Assembly: GCA_016716135.1 (NCBI GenBank)
Contig: JADJWX010000010.1
Coordinates: forward strand, 124,001-188,000
Length of the DNA: 64,000 bases
Direction: 5' to 3'
Source of the DNA: Lewinellaceae bacterium
GTDB lineage: Bacteria; Bacteroidota; Bacteroidia; Chitinophagales; Saprospiraceae
A program made the position numbers and the translations under genes. The notes under the pieces were generated by a model that saw nothing but the letters and a program-made list of their open reading frames with translations, was not told where the DNA came from and searched no databases. Below, piece after piece: positions 18,396-27,851 of the stretch. Position 1 is the first letter of the stretch. Every line of letters begins with the position of its first letter.

Positions 18396-20120
18396 CTAAT
18401 TGACTTTGATTTGATTGTTGAGTGCTGTGAAGCGCGTAGTCATGGATTCATGCTGCTCTTCAAAATACCGGATTTGCTTTTCCTCATTGGCAAGCAAGGC
18501 ATCCAAATCAGCAAAATTGTCGTTGATCCGGCTTTTAATGACCCGTACATAGGCGGTAAGTTTGTCGTGCAGCGTTTCTTCCATGCGGGCTCGTCCTTGT
18601 TCAATTTCTTCAAAAAAACGCCGGACAATCTTGCGGCGTTGCAGGCCGGCTGTTATTCCGGCAAAGAGTAGGCCGATCCCGGTAAGCACCCCGCCGGTAA
18701 TGTCAAAAACAGCCGCTTTTGTCACGCCTGCGAGGATAAGCCCGATGACTGCCATACCACTGCCAGCGGCTATATTTGGTGAGATGGTGGTATTTTCCGG
18801 AAAAAGTTTGGAATCGGTAAAACTTTCAGAGCGCGACATAAAGCGGCCGAACGCTTCCTGCAGGTCGCGGAGCACGGCAGCGCGCTTATCCGAAATGTCT
18901 TCAAAAATGTAGGAATCACTTTTGACTATCGTTGTCGTACTGGCTTTGATCTTCAGATCGATCATTTTGGCCATTTGTTGAATACTGTCGGCCAGGTCGA
19001 CGACGCCATCGCTGAGTTTGGCGCGCAATTCGGCATTCAGGTTCGTTTCCAGCTTCTTCGCCAGATCGTCCAGCCAGTCTTTGATCGAAGCCTGTTTGCT
19101 GAAAATGCCCATGATCGAGCGGCGGAGCATGGTTGGGAAGGATAACCCGGTGTCGAGTTCCCGGCCGGTCTGTTTGGTGATCCGGTCGTACCCATTCAGC
19201 AGGTTTTCAATCAACACTGTGCTTTGGTGGTTCGATTTAGCCTCTTGATGGTCAAGCGTTTCCTGGACATCAAGCCGGAAGGCGCGGTCGGCTTGAAATT
19301 GCTGATGGCGGGTATCCAGGCCTTCCCGAATACGCGTTAAAATGCCAAAAGATGTTGCCAGGTTATTTTGAAGTTTCATAGCGGCTCCGCGCCCTCCGGT
19401 TACATGCGTTCGGATATAGTCGCGCATAGCGGAAAATCCACTTGCATCAAACTGCCCTTCCAGTTCGGCTTTGGCGCTGGTTGCAAAAATAACCGGGTCG
19501 GGCATGCCTTTTTTTTGTGCAAAATCATACAACCCGCGAGTATTTACAGCGAGATCGTCCGCACTGAGGAGGTCTTTTTGTTGCAAAACAAAAACAATCT
19601 TTTTGTGCCAGTCGCTATGGATAAACTCAAAAAAATCCCAGGCCGATTGCCGGTAGGGATTTTTGGCCTCGAATACAAAAATCACCAGGTCGCTGGCGGG
19701 AATAAACCCTTCGGTGATTTCCTGGTGTCGCTCAACGATAGAATTGGTACCCGGTGTATCAACAATGGCTATGTCCCGCAAAATATCCACCGGAAGAAAT
19801 ATCTTTTTCAGGTATGGATTCACAACAACTGTCTCCTCCTCTTCGCCATAAAGAATCTGTTGGATGGTATCGGTCATGGGCTGAGGAGCAACCGCGCAAA
19901 TTTCGCGGCCCGCTTCAAGCAGCGCATTTACAAAACTGCTCTTACCTGCTTTTACCTCACCGACGATGACAAACATGTAAGGTTCCGTCATCCGGTTGCG
20001 CAATTCCCCGACGGTTACGGCAAGTTCCTGGTGGCCAATTTCCTGGGTAAGCTTGTGCAAATCCTTAACGGCGTCTTCCACCTGGACGCGCAGGGCCTGG
20101 GTATGTTGATTCAGCATCAT
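18396..20120 (-). CDS. Dynamin-like GTPase
   Basis: A large GTPase of 574 residues, probably acting on membranes. The GTPase domain shows P-loop GEVKAGKSS (54-62), conserved T in PMTDTIQQ (about 82-88), G3 DTPGTNS (121-127) and a degenerate G4 QQKD (180-183). Long helices follow (about 270-440). A hydrophobic hairpin-like stretch at about 450-500 (GMAVIGLILAGVTKAAVF, GVLTGIGLLFAGITAG) could be the membrane-insertion paddle, and a C-terminal coiled helix ends the protein. The usual G4 is T/NKxD, so nucleotide specificity may be relaxed. Bacterial dynamin-like proteins often occur in pairs; no second one is visible here. Confidence 0.85.
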   Translation of the reverse strand: MMLNQHTQALRVQVEDAVKDLHKLTQEIGHQELAVTVGELRNRMTEPYMFVIVGEVKAGKSSFVNALLEAGREICAVAPQPMTDTIQQILYGEEEETVVVNPYLKKIFLPVDILRDIAIVDTPGTNSIVERHQEITEGFIPASDLVIFVFEAKNPYRQSAWDFFEFIHSDWHKKIVFVLQQKDLLSADDLAVNTRGLYDFAQKKGMPDPVIFATSAKAELEGQFDASGFSAMRDYIRTHVTGGRGAAMKLQNNLATSFGILTRIREGLDTRHQQFQADRAFRLDVQETLDHQEAKSNHQSTVLIENLLNGYDRITKQTGRELDTGLSFPTMLRRSIMGIFSKQASIKDWLDDLAKKLETNLNAELRAKLSDGVVDLADSIQQMAKMIDLKIKASTTTIVKSDSYIFEDISDKRAAVLRDLQEAFGRFMSRSESFTDSKLFPENTTISPNIAAGSGMAVIGLILAGVTKAAVFDITGGVLTGIGLLFAGITAGLQRRKIVRRFFEEIEQGRARMEETLHDKLTAYVRVIKSRINDNFADLDALLANEEKQIRYFEEQHESMTTRFTALNNQIKVN

Positions 20121-20156
20121 ACTGTTTGGGACGTGAATTTTTTGGGAGGTTTCAAA

Positions 20157-20789
20157 TTAATCTGGTGAAAAACAAGCCTGAAGTATCAATCCGGATTGTT
20201 TCCCACAACAAAAAAGTAAATCAAGGGCTGAAAGATCGGGCAAAAAACCGTGTCGCTCCAAAAAAACCTGCGAGTAGGCTTTCGGCAAAAACCAATCGGG
20301 CAGGGTAGCAGCTTTGGGCGTAATTTGATTCCGCCAGTCGGTAAGCGGCGTTTGTACCTGTTCAAAATATTGCGTTGTTTGCCGTGGCGCAGGGGGAGCG
20401 TCAAGCCACTTCAGGATAAAATGCAGTATCTCCAGATTGAAATCAAAGAGAAAGGGATAGCGTTTTTCGTAAAAACCTGCCAGCCGGTCTTCAAGGTGTT
20501 CAAAAAACGGCGCATTGCCGTACGCGGCGGCGATACTCCGCCAGTGTTGCTTTTGCCAGGGTTCGCTGTATGAAATCCGGACATCGCGGATGGGCGTTTG
20601 CTGGTGTTTCCCTTTTTCAAGCGGGATGCTCAGGCGTTGGAGGCCATTGGGCCCGGCAATGTGGCAGCGATTTCGGTAACTGCCCTTTTGGTAATGCTCG
20701 CAGCATTCCAGCCATAACGTATCGCTGTGCCAGGCAATTGCCAGCCAGGAAACCGGCGGCCAGTATGGAAGTTCAAGCAACGATTGCAC
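20157..20789 (-). CDS. WbqC family protein
   Basis: The 210-residue product matches the WbqC-like family: PYWPPVSWLAIAWHSDTLWLEC at the start, then YQKGSYRNRCHIAGPNG and LSIPLEKGKHQQTPIRDVRI. Members often lie in glycan-synthesis loci and are thought to act in aminosugar acyl transfer, but biochemical evidence is thin. The start is GTG at 20789, overlapping the last 17 bases of the TraB/GumN gene, which suggests coupled translation. Confidence 0.8.
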   Translation of the reverse strand: MQSLLELPYWPPVSWLAIAWHSDTLWLECCEHYQKGSYRNRCHIAGPNGLQRLSIPLEKGKHQQTPIRDVRISYSEPWQKQHWRSIAAAYGNAPFFEHLEDRLAGFYEKRYPFLFDFNLEILHFILKWLDAPPAPRQTTQYFEQVQTPLTDWRNQITPKAATLPDWFLPKAYSQVFLERHGFLPDLSALDLLFCCGKQSGLILQACFSPD

Positions 20790-21561
20790 GTACCTTAAAT
20801 CCTTGTTTTTTCAATAAACGGAGCATGCCTTTTTGACCGGCCAGGTGTCCGGCGCCGACGGCGCAAAACAAACTGTTCTGCCGGGCCATTTCGGCAAAAC
20901 GCCGGGCCATTATTTTGTTGCGATCAAACAGTAGGGCTTTTCGCATTCCTTTTGCATCTTTTTTGGCGGCCTGATACAGTTTGGCCAGATCGCCGGCACC
21001 GTACCACTTTAGCATTTTTTTCAGGCGTCGCTTTTGCCGGGTGTAATTTTTTAAAAGCCAGGTCAGGCTTTTTACGTGTTGTTTAAACGGGATTTCCCGA
21101 AGGGTTTGCAACTGCTCGCCAAATGTTTCCACCCCGGTAATTTTTTTCCCGAGTGCCTGGGCGTATTCCCAGAGTGTTTCATCCAGAGAGTGTTCTGCGC
21201 CATCGGCCATCAGGGTATTGGTAAGCGTAAGACTGACCGTCATGGGATGCATCATCCGTAGTTTTTCGGCAGGAATACCCAACTTTTTTCGGGCATAAAA
21301 CTCCAGGTTTTTCCAGGCGCCCGGCTTTAGTAGTTTGTCCAGCGATTCATCTTCAGGCAATTGCATTATAGCCGCCATGGCCATATGATCTGTTTCGGAA
21401 AAATCGAATTCCGAAGCAAAGGTGTCGCATTCTTTCAGGCGGTTTTTTGCCGTTTCGAGCCAGGCAAAAGCGCGGAGGTCCCGTACGTGCATTGTTCCGA
21501 AAAGGTAGGAAACAGGCCCGCCGTTTTTTGGTGCCAATTGCCAGAGCAGTGCGTTTTTCAT
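20773..21561 (-). CDS. TraB/GumN family protein
   Basis: The start at 21561 gives MKNALLWQLAPKNGGPVSYLFGTMHVRD. The TraB/GumN (Tiki-like) hallmark is SYLFGTMHVRD at the N-terminus and CAVGAGHLAGQKGML near the C-terminus, whose GTMH and GxGHL histidines form a putative metal-binding protease centre. The protein has 262 residues and no signal peptide, so it is probably cytoplasmic, unlike many Bacteroidota homologues that are lipoproteins or secreted. The substrate is unknown. Confidence 0.85.
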   Translation of the reverse strand: MKNALLWQLAPKNGGPVSYLFGTMHVRDLRAFAWLETAKNRLKECDTFASEFDFSETDHMAMAAIMQLPEDESLDKLLKPGAWKNLEFYARKKLGIPAEKLRMMHPMTVSLTLTNTLMADGAEHSLDETLWEYAQALGKKITGVETFGEQLQTLREIPFKQHVKSLTWLLKNYTRQKRRLKKMLKWYGAGDLAKLYQAAKKDAKGMRKALLFDRNKIMARRFAEMARQNSLFCAVGAGHLAGQKGMLRLLKKQGFKVRAIVA

Positions 21562-21587
21562 GTAAGATAAATAAATGGTATCCCGGG

Positions 21588-22736
21588 TTATCGATTGAGC
21601 AAACTGCAAGGTATTTCTTCCCAGTGCCCGGCATCGTATCTCCACCGGTCCACATTCAGGATAAGCAATCCGGTCGAATCCGGGCGGTGCATGCAATTGC
21701 AAAGATAACGCGCAAGTTGCTGATGGGTTCGCCGGGAATTATAAGCCGGCACGTGCAGTTCTGTCATTACCCAGTCGTCCAAAAGCAGTTTCCGGCCCTG
21801 ATCGTAGGTGAGCGATTCCAAATTCAGACCGGTGTATCCGCATTCAATCGGCCGGTTTGCATAAAAACTGGCTTCGGTCTGGGTATTGCTGTACATTTTC
21901 CAGGAAAGCCCCTCATCCCATACATGGAAAATATTCAATGCCGGAAAAATCCAGGCCAGCGACAAGAGGGCGGCAGTGATAATCCGGGAGCGCCCCGATT
22001 CAATTTTATACCAGGCAGCAGTGATGCTGATTTTCGGATCAAACAGCAGCCAGACCATACCAGCCATTGCCAGGTTCCAGGGAATGACAATGGTATTCCA
22101 TCCCAAACCTGTTGGGCTGAGTGCCACGATTATGAACAAATGGAAGCCCACGACCAGCCAGCGAAAAACCGGCCTGGCATGCGGCCAGAGCAGGCCCGGG
22201 GCAAAGCTAAATTCCAAGGCGGCCACTGCGTATCCCAAAACCGGGAACTGGCCAAGCGGCCTGGTCCAAACGAATGCTTCGCAAAACCAGGGAAAATTGT
22301 CCACCGCAAAAAACGGGGTCAATTTGTTAATTCCGCCCCAGGCATAAACTGCCGCCAAAATCAACCGCACCCCCCCAATGGTAAACCCCGGCTGATCATT
22401 GCCGGCTGTAACCAGGCCCAGCGAAAGCAAATAAAAATAGAGCCAGGGCTGAAGCCGGTTCATATCCTGCAGCACCAGCGCCAACAACAAGGTGATTAAC
22501 CCCGCCCGGGCCGTTTGTTTTTTTGGAAAAACGAGCACAATGCCAATAAATACGAGCAGAAGGACGATCAGTACTCCATTTGAGTACAAGTGCTCAGGTA
22601 TTATCCCGGGGAACAAGGGTACAAGCGGAACGCTCCGGCGCGCGTCCGGAAACCACAACGGCCACGCAAGAGCAATGTGCGCCAACAAAGCCAGTGCAAT
22701 CAATTGAACGATCTGCCGGATGTACCGCTTCTCCAT
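21588..22736 (-). CDS. Multi-pass membrane protein, HTTM/DoxX-like
   Basis: The start at 22736 gives MEKRYIRQIVQLIALALLAH. The 382-residue protein has about nine hydrophobic helices in its first 280 residues, including YFYLLSLGLVTAGNDQPG and the conserved-looking LILAAVYAWGGINKLTPFF, a pattern seen in HTTM and DoxX-like membrane proteins. The last 100 residues are soluble (KMYSNTQTEASFYANRPIE). Vitamin-K-dependent carboxylase-type activity is known for some HTTM relatives; I see no residues that prove it. Five bases separate it from the upstream gene, so they form one transcript. Confidence 0.6.
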   Translation of the reverse strand: MEKRYIRQIVQLIALALLAHIALAWPLWFPDARRSVPLVPLFPGIIPEHLYSNGVLIVLLLVFIGIVLVFPKKQTARAGLITLLLALVLQDMNRLQPWLYFYLLSLGLVTAGNDQPGFTIGGVRLILAAVYAWGGINKLTPFFAVDNFPWFCEAFVWTRPLGQFPVLGYAVAALEFSFAPGLLWPHARPVFRWLVVGFHLFIIVALSPTGLGWNTIVIPWNLAMAGMVWLLFDPKISITAAWYKIESGRSRIITAALLSLAWIFPALNIFHVWDEGLSWKMYSNTQTEASFYANRPIECGYTGLNLESLTYDQGRKLLLDDWVMTELHVPAYNSRRTHQQLARYLCNCMHRPDSTGLLILNVDRWRYDAGHWEEIPCSLLNR

Positions 22737-22741
22737 AGTTT

Positions 22742-24190
22742 TTAGTTGATCCGCCGGACCAGCAGGGGTTGTTGCAGCAAACCGTATCGATCCATTGCAT
22801 TGGTATAGTTTTGGGCTTTCTGATTGGCCGTCGATTCGTTCAGACTTATCGGTCCCACCCGCAGCATGTATCCGACGCCTTCGCCAATACATTTTTTTGC
22901 AAACACCTCACATTCAATGCCTTTTTCTTGTAAGGCACTGGCCCGCTCATCGGCAAAAACCTTATTTAGAAAAGTGTTGTCCAGCACAATCCAACCCCGC
23001 TGGCTGAGATGGGAGGGGCAGTCGCTTTCGGAGACTTCGCTGCTACCGGAAAGATCAATCGTGGGAATATCATCCTCCTCGCCCGATAAATTAATGGTTT
23101 GGATTTCCGGTTCGGTGTAAACAGGTTCCGGATCCTGTTTGGGTATAGCCCTGGGATCGCGTTCCGGAGCATCGCCTTCATACAAATAGCCATATTGATC
23201 TTCCGGGTTTCCGCCCGAAAGATCGACTACGTCGCCGACATAGTCTTCCCGGATCGTCAGCGCCTGGTACGCCAGCGGGGCAATGGTCAGCAAAGCGATG
23301 GCAAACACCCATTTTTGGACGCTTTGGCCGCGCATGTACCGGTCAAAAGTCCTGTTGCTTGGCCCCAACGGTTTACTGAATGCCTTCCAAACCGGGTCGA
23401 GGAGCAGATAGCGCACTGGCCTGGATACTTTGTTCCATTGCTGTTTGAATTCTTCGGGCAAGGCCGGTTTGTACTGCGACAATGAACTGACATTGTGGGC
23501 CATGGTCTGAAAAGCCTGGGTACGGGTAACCCACTGGACCATTTTTCGGTCTTTTCCAAAAATTCCTAACCGCGAAGGCGCATTTATTACGCGAACTTCC
23601 CCGCGTTCAGGTACGAGTGCCAGGCCGAATCCGTTGTATACGCACTGGCTTTTTAATTCCAGAAAATAAGGATCAGTAACTGCGGGAAACACATCGGCAG
23701 CCAGCGCAATCCACTGTTCGTGGGCAAAATATTGTTTAAACTGCTCAATGGCATAGATATAGCGGTATTTTCGCCAACCCTGCATGGATAGATACCAGCC
23801 TAAAAAACCTACCATCCCCATTCCCAATACAAACCCAAGGTTTCCCGCCCACTGTAAAGCGGCCAACCAGGGCAGGTAAAAAATATATGCAATTGCATAG
23901 GCAATGGCTGCCGTCATCGCTCCAAAAGCCAAACAATCCCAGGTGAAATACAGTACGTTAAGCGTGAATTTTACCTCGGCAGCCTTATCTGCAGACGTCG
24001 CCTCATAGGTACAGGTAAAGATGCTGCCGTCCGATTTCCGGAAGGAAACCATGCCATCGGCGATAATGCCGCCTGTGCCTATTTTATCCAATTCGGTCTG
24101 GACCGATTCCGGTTGGTATTCATACCGGAATTTGTAGAACTCTTTTAAAAATGGCAGAAATGCCCGTTTAATCTCGTTTTCAGACAACAT
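22742..24190 (-). CDS. Membrane protein of unknown function with SPOR-like C-terminus
   Basis: Not confidently recognised; the N-terminal part resembles DUF3137-type proteins (LPFLKEFYKFRYEYQPE ... VSFRKSDGSIFTCTYEA). It has 482 residues. Two membrane helices lie at about 88-130 (AAIAYAIAYIFYLPWLAALQ, LGFVLGMGMVGFLGWYL) and one at about 290-310 (VFAIALLTIAPLAYQAL). An acidic linker then carries a short repeated word: VDLSGGN, INLSGEE, IDLSGSS. The final 75 residues (WIVLDNTFLNKVFADERASALQEKGIE ... MLRVGPISLNESTANQKA) resemble a SPOR-type peptidoglycan-binding fold. It appears co-transcribed with the downstream membrane protein. Confidence 0.55.
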   Translation of the reverse strand: MLSENEIKRAFLPFLKEFYKFRYEYQPESVQTELDKIGTGGIIADGMVSFRKSDGSIFTCTYEATSADKAAEVKFTLNVLYFTWDCLAFGAMTAAIAYAIAYIFYLPWLAALQWAGNLGFVLGMGMVGFLGWYLSMQGWRKYRYIYAIEQFKQYFAHEQWIALAADVFPAVTDPYFLELKSQCVYNGFGLALVPERGEVRVINAPSRLGIFGKDRKMVQWVTRTQAFQTMAHNVSSLSQYKPALPEEFKQQWNKVSRPVRYLLLDPVWKAFSKPLGPSNRTFDRYMRGQSVQKWVFAIALLTIAPLAYQALTIREDYVGDVVDLSGGNPEDQYGYLYEGDAPERDPRAIPKQDPEPVYTEPEIQTINLSGEEDDIPTIDLSGSSEVSESDCPSHLSQRGWIVLDNTFLNKVFADERASALQEKGIECEVFAKKCIGEGVGYMLRVGPISLNESTANQKAQNYTNAMDRYGLLQQPLLVRRIN

Positions 24191-24291
24191 TCAGGAATGT
24201 GTATTGGCTTGCGTTGAACAAAAGTCGATGATTTTAACGATTTCACTAAATTGTTGTTTATCTCGCTAACGATTACCAATTTAAACGCACT

Positions 24292-25542
24292 TTGCTTCTG
24301 GAACACCAAAAATTTGACATCATTCTGGCAGGCGCCGGCCTATCGGGCTTAAGCCTGGCTGTTGAAATGGCGCGACGCCCGGGCTTTCGGCAAAAAAAAA
24401 TTTTACTGCTTGACCGGGACAGAAAGCAAAAAAATGACCGGACGTGGTGCTTTTGGGCCACAGAAGCCGATCATTTGCCCCCGGTAGTGTTCCGATCCTG
24501 GGAACACTGCCGCTTTTATGCGCCTGGTTTTGAAAAAAACATGCGGATTGCGCCTTTTCGCTACCACATGGTCCGGGGTATTGATTTTTACAACTGGGTT
24601 TTTGACCAACTGGACCGCCACCCGAATATCACCCGGATAAACACGAATATTTCAGCGATTGACGCGCACCAGGGCGTGGTTTTCTCGGAGGCCGGCGCGT
24701 TTTCTGCCCAATTAATTTTTAATTCGGCCTTCACGCATACGCCGATTATGCCAAGGCCGTCGGAGGTTTATCCGCAAGTTCCGTTTTCTGATGATCGCCT
24801 GGTAGAAAAAAACAAAAGCCGCCTGGAGGTGGAGTACGGCCCATTGGTACGTTTGCTTCAACACTTCAAAGGGTGGGTGGTAAAAGCACCTCCCGGCACC
24901 TTCGACGCCGGCGCGATGACGTTCATGGACTTTCGTATTCCGCAGCATGGCGAAACGCGGTTTGTATACGTCCTGCCCTTATCAGACGCCGAGGCGCTGG
25001 TTGAATTTACGGTTTTTTCGCCGGCACTGCTGGCACTTGAAATTTATGATGATGTGTTGCGCAATTATTTGTCTGAATTTCTTGGACTTAAATCCTATTC
25101 AGTTCAGGATGAAGAATTTGGCGTCATTCCAATGACCAACTTTCCATTCCCATCCGGTCAGGATGGTCGCGTTATCAATATCGGTACGGCGGGCGGGTTT
25201 GTTAAAGCCTCAAGTGGGTATGCTTTTAAACGCACCCTGCAAAAAATTGAGCGGTTTGTGGACTCGTGGGAACACACCGGCCAACCGGACCCCGAGCTGC
25301 TTGTGTCTCCGTGGTCATTCCGCGCGTTCGACAGCATTTTTTTACAGGTGTTGCAAAGCCAGAATGAATTGGGTGCTGAAATTTTTACCAGTCTTTTCAA
25401 AAAATTGCCCCCTGCACTGGTGCTGCGTTTTTTGGACGAGCAGTCTACTTTTGCCGAAAACCTGCGCCTGGTAAGCGCGCCACCCCCCGGCCCTTTCCTC
25501 CGCGCCCTTGTTCAACAAATGCCGATGCTCTTCCGCCTTTGA
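24292..25542 (+). CDS. crtY: Lycopene cyclase (CrtY-type flavoprotein)
   Basis: Converts lycopene to beta-carotene in the membrane. The N-terminus has the dinucleotide-binding motif FDIILAGAGLSGLSLAVEMA, followed by NDRTWCFW, the DRTWCFW-type signature of lycopene cyclases. The C-terminal half carries GVIPMTNFPFP and GTAGGFVKASSGYAFKRT, also typical. The length, 416 residues, suits the family. There is no ATG before residue 26; the likely start is TTG at 24292 (or CTG at 24298), so initiation is non-canonical. No other carotenoid gene lies in the window. The stop overlaps the region just before coaE. Confidence 0.88.
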   Translation: MLLEHQKFDIILAGAGLSGLSLAVEMARRPGFRQKKILLLDRDRKQKNDRTWCFWATEADHLPPVVFRSWEHCRFYAPGFEKNMRIAPFRYHMVRGIDFYNWVFDQLDRHPNITRINTNISAIDAHQGVVFSEAGAFSAQLIFNSAFTHTPIMPRPSEVYPQVPFSDDRLVEKNKSRLEVEYGPLVRLLQHFKGWVVKAPPGTFDAGAMTFMDFRIPQHGETRFVYVLPLSDAEALVEFTVFSPALLALEIYDDVLRNYLSEFLGLKSYSVQDEEFGVIPMTNFPFPSGQDGRVINIGTAGGFVKASSGYAFKRTLQKIERFVDSWEHTGQPDPELLVSPWSFRAFDSIFLQVLQSQNELGAEIFTSLFKKLPPALVLRFLDEQSTFAENLRLVSAPPPGPFLRALVQQMPMLFRL

Positions 25543-25547
25543 TCGTT

Positions 25548-26183
25548 ATGCCCGAGAAAAAGAAAAATAAAACTTGCCTGCGCGTGGGGATTACCGGAGG
25601 CATCGGAAGCGGTAAAACTACTGTTTGCCGGATTTTTGCTGCGCTTGGTGTTCCGGTTTACGACGCCGACTATTGGGCTAAATGGTTGATTACGAACGAT
25701 CCGGAGGTGAAATTGGCCATTGAAGCCCTGGTCGGGCCGGAAGCCTATCTTGCTGATGGTTCCTACAACCGGACACTGGTTGCATCAGTTGTTTTTCACG
25801 ATAAGGATAAACTTGCCGCGCTGAATGCGATCGTGCATCCGGCAGTTGAACGGCACAGCGCGGCCTGGCATGACCGGTATGCAGCGTTGGGTAAAGCCTA
25901 TACACTAAAAGAAGCCGCCCTAATGGTGGAAAGCGGGAGTCATCGGCATCTTGATTTCCTGATTGTAGTCACAGCCCCCGAAGCCTTGCGCATCCGGCGG
26001 GTAATGGAACGCGACCATCTGCCGGAAACAGCAGTCCGCGACAGGCTGAAAAACCAGCTGCCGGAAGCCGAAAAGGCAGCTTTGGCCGACTTTCGGATCA
26101 ACAATGATGGCACACAACTGTTGATCCCCCAGGTATGGGCCATACACCAAATCTTAACAGTTCGTGCCCGGCTGGATAATTGA
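25548..26183 (+). CDS. coaE: Dephospho-CoA kinase
   Basis: Last step of coenzyme A synthesis: phosphorylates dephospho-CoA at the 3' ribose hydroxyl. The P-loop GGIGSGKT lies at about residues 17-24, then VYDADYWAKWL (the substrate-binding D-A-D segment), IVHPAVERHSAAW and VVTAPEALRIRRVMERD with the lid. It has 211 residues, normal for the family. ATG 25548 follows the crtY stop by 5 bases; an in-frame TTG at 25539 overlaps that stop and is less likely. Confidence 0.95.
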   Translation: MPEKKKNKTCLRVGITGGIGSGKTTVCRIFAALGVPVYDADYWAKWLITNDPEVKLAIEALVGPEAYLADGSYNRTLVASVVFHDKDKLAALNAIVHPAVERHSAAWHDRYAALGKAYTLKEAALMVESGSHRHLDFLIVVTAPEALRIRRVMERDHLPETAVRDRLKNQLPEAEKAALADFRINNDGTQLLIPQVWAIHQILTVRARLDN

Positions 26184-26190
26184 AAAATAT

Positions 26191-26223
26191 TTTGGAAAAC
26201 AGGCTTAATAAGCACTACCTTTG
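26191..26223 (+). promoter_or_regulatory. rpmE promoter
   Basis: A full Bacteroidota-type promoter: TTTG at 26191-26194 (-33) and TACCTTTG at 26216-26223 (-7), 21 bases apart. It lies 41 bases before the rpmE ATG and is the best-formed promoter in the window, as expected for a ribosomal protein gene. Confidence 0.7.
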
Positions 26224-26264
26224 CCCCCCGATTTGATAAAACAATTATTTTAGTAAGCGAAGTC

Positions 26265-26525
26265 ATGAAAAAAGACATTCATCCGAATAACTACCGCACC
26301 GTCGTGTTCAAAGATATTTCTACCGACGAAGGCTTTTTGGGTCGTTCCTGTATTGATTCGAAAGAAACGATCACCTGGGAAGACGGCAATGAATACCCCC
26401 TGGTGAAAATGGAAATCTCCTCGTTCAGCCATCCGTTTTTCACTGGTAAAATGAAATTTGTGGATACTGCAGGCCGTATTGATAAATTCAACAAGAAATT
26501 CGCCAATACCAAGTTTGCGAAATAA
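26265..26525 (+). CDS. rpmE: 50S ribosomal protein bL31, type B
   Basis: A ribosomal protein of 86 residues with MKKDIHPNNYRTVVFKDIS at the start, typical of bL31 type B. It lacks the zinc-binding CxxC cysteines of the type A protein. Downstream VKMEISSFSHPFFTGK and the basic tail NKKFANTKFAK confirm the family. It has its own promoter and a strong terminator, so it is a single-gene transcript. Confidence 0.97.
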   Translation: MKKDIHPNNYRTVVFKDISTDEGFLGRSCIDSKETITWEDGNEYPLVKMEISSFSHPFFTGKMKFVDTAGRIDKFNKKFANTKFAK

Positions 26526-26552
26526 GAAAGCCTGTTCTCACAGAATTTCATG

Positions 26553-26591
26553 AAAAAAGTCCCCGTGACAGATGTGCATCGGGACTTTTTT
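26553..26591 (+). terminator. rpmE terminator
   Basis: AAAAAAGTCCC (26553-26563) pairs with GGGACTTTTTT (26581-26591), followed by more T. It lies 27 bases past the rpmE stop. Confidence 0.88.
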
Positions 26592-26598
26592 TATTGCC

Positions 26599-26606
26599 TA
26601 TTTTTG
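26599..26606 (+). promoter_or_regulatory. -7 element of the GlmU-like gene
   Basis: TATTTTTG fits TAnnTTTG, lies directly after the rpmE terminator and 26 bases before the ATG at 26633. It supports that start over the TTG at 26594. Confidence 0.5.
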
Positions 26607-26632
26607 CCAATGCCAGCCAGCACGTATTGCCG

Positions 26633-27841
26633 ATGACAAACCTGATTCTTTTCGATTCTGAAGCCCGCAAGCACCTGTTGCCGCTCACGGCTACCCGGCC
26701 AATGGGCGAGTTGCGTTTGGGTATTTTAACATTGCGGGAAAAATGGGAGCGGCATATGCGCGCGTCGGTTTCATACATCACGCAGGAGTATTTGCATGAA
26801 AAATATCCGATTCGTGTTGAAGCAGAAAACCTGGTAATTAACAGCGGCATTTTGCCCAACGCCGCGCTCTGCCAACGGATATTCAAGATGGGGATGAACG
26901 AAGCGCTCCTGTTTCAGGGCGAATTGGTGGCGGCCCGGCTTGACGAGGGGCAGTTCGAAGCATTGATCGAAGACGATGGCGCCCACGAGCTGGAAGGCGC
27001 AGAAATCGACAGTACCATCCCTCTGGTACAGGTGCGCAGGCTTTGGGACCTGTTTATGCTCAATGGCGATGCAATTGCAGCTGATTTTGAGTTGCTTACC
27101 AAAAACAAAATATCAAAAGCAATATCCCCCAGCAATCAAATTCTGGGCCCTAACCCGGTCTTTCTTGAAGAAGGGGTAAAAATGGAATGTTGCACGATCA
27201 ACACAACGCATGGGCCGGTTTATATCGGCAAACATGCTGAAGTCATGGAAGGCAGCATACTGCGCGGCCCGGTGGCTATAGGAGAAAATGCAGTGATAAA
27301 GATGGGAACTCGGGTGTATGGCCCAACCACCATCGGCCCGAATTGCAAGGTTGGCGGTGAAATTTCCCGTTCAAACCTGTTGGCCAATTCCAACAAAGGC
27401 CATGAAGGCTACCTGGGCGATGCCGTACTCGGCGAATGGTGCAACATTGGCGCCGATACCAACAATTCCAATCTGAAGAACAACTACAGCGAGGTAAAAC
27501 TCTGGGATTATTTCGCCGAGCGTTTTGTCCCAACCGGCCTTCAATTTTGTGGCCTCATCATGGGAGACCATGCCAAATGCGGCATCAATACGATGTTTAA
27601 TACCGGTACCGTCGTTGGGGTGTTTGCCAATATTTTCGGCGCCGGGTATCCGCGCAATTTTATACCTGATTTTTCCTGGGGCGGCGCCGATGCCGGGTAC
27701 CGGACTTACCGTTTTTCAGATGCCTGCGATACGGCGGCTCGTGTGTTGGAACGTCGAAACCAGGTCTTTAACGAACTGGATAAAGCAATTCTGTACCACA
27801 TCTACGACCAAACTGCCAAATTCCGCTCCTGGGAAAAATAA
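26633..27841 (+). CDS. GlmU-like sugar-phosphate nucleotidyltransferase family protein
   Basis: The start at 26633 gives MTNLILFDSEARKHLLPLT. The protein has 402 residues. The first half is a degenerate nucleotidyltransferase domain (ATRPMGELRLGILTLREKW) and the second half a left-handed beta-helix of hexapeptide repeats (VYIGKHAEVMEGSILRGPV, VIKMGTRVYGPTTIGPNCK), as in the GlmU-like protein common in Bacteroidota. True GlmU has an LAAGxGTRM nucleotide loop, not seen here, so UDP-GlcNAc synthesis should not be assumed. It continues directly into the PurM-like gene (10 bases). Confidence 0.82.
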   Translation: MTNLILFDSEARKHLLPLTATRPMGELRLGILTLREKWERHMRASVSYITQEYLHEKYPIRVEAENLVINSGILPNAALCQRIFKMGMNEALLFQGELVAARLDEGQFEALIEDDGAHELEGAEIDSTIPLVQVRRLWDLFMLNGDAIAADFELLTKNKISKAISPSNQILGPNPVFLEEGVKMECCTINTTHGPVYIGKHAEVMEGSILRGPVAIGENAVIKMGTRVYGPTTIGPNCKVGGEISRSNLLANSNKGHEGYLGDAVLGEWCNIGADTNNSNLKNNYSEVKLWDYFAERFVPTGLQFCGLIMGDHAKCGINTMFNTGTVVGVFANIFGAGYPRNFIPDFSWGGADAGYRTYRFSDACDTAARVLERRNQVFNELDKAILYHIYDQTAKFRSWEK

Positions 27842-27851
27842 ACGACTACGC

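Noticed and set aside
21447..22499. 350-codon plus-strand ORF over the HTTM-like gene
   Set aside because: It is rich in Pro, Gln and Arg without domain features, while the opposite strand has a clear membrane protein.
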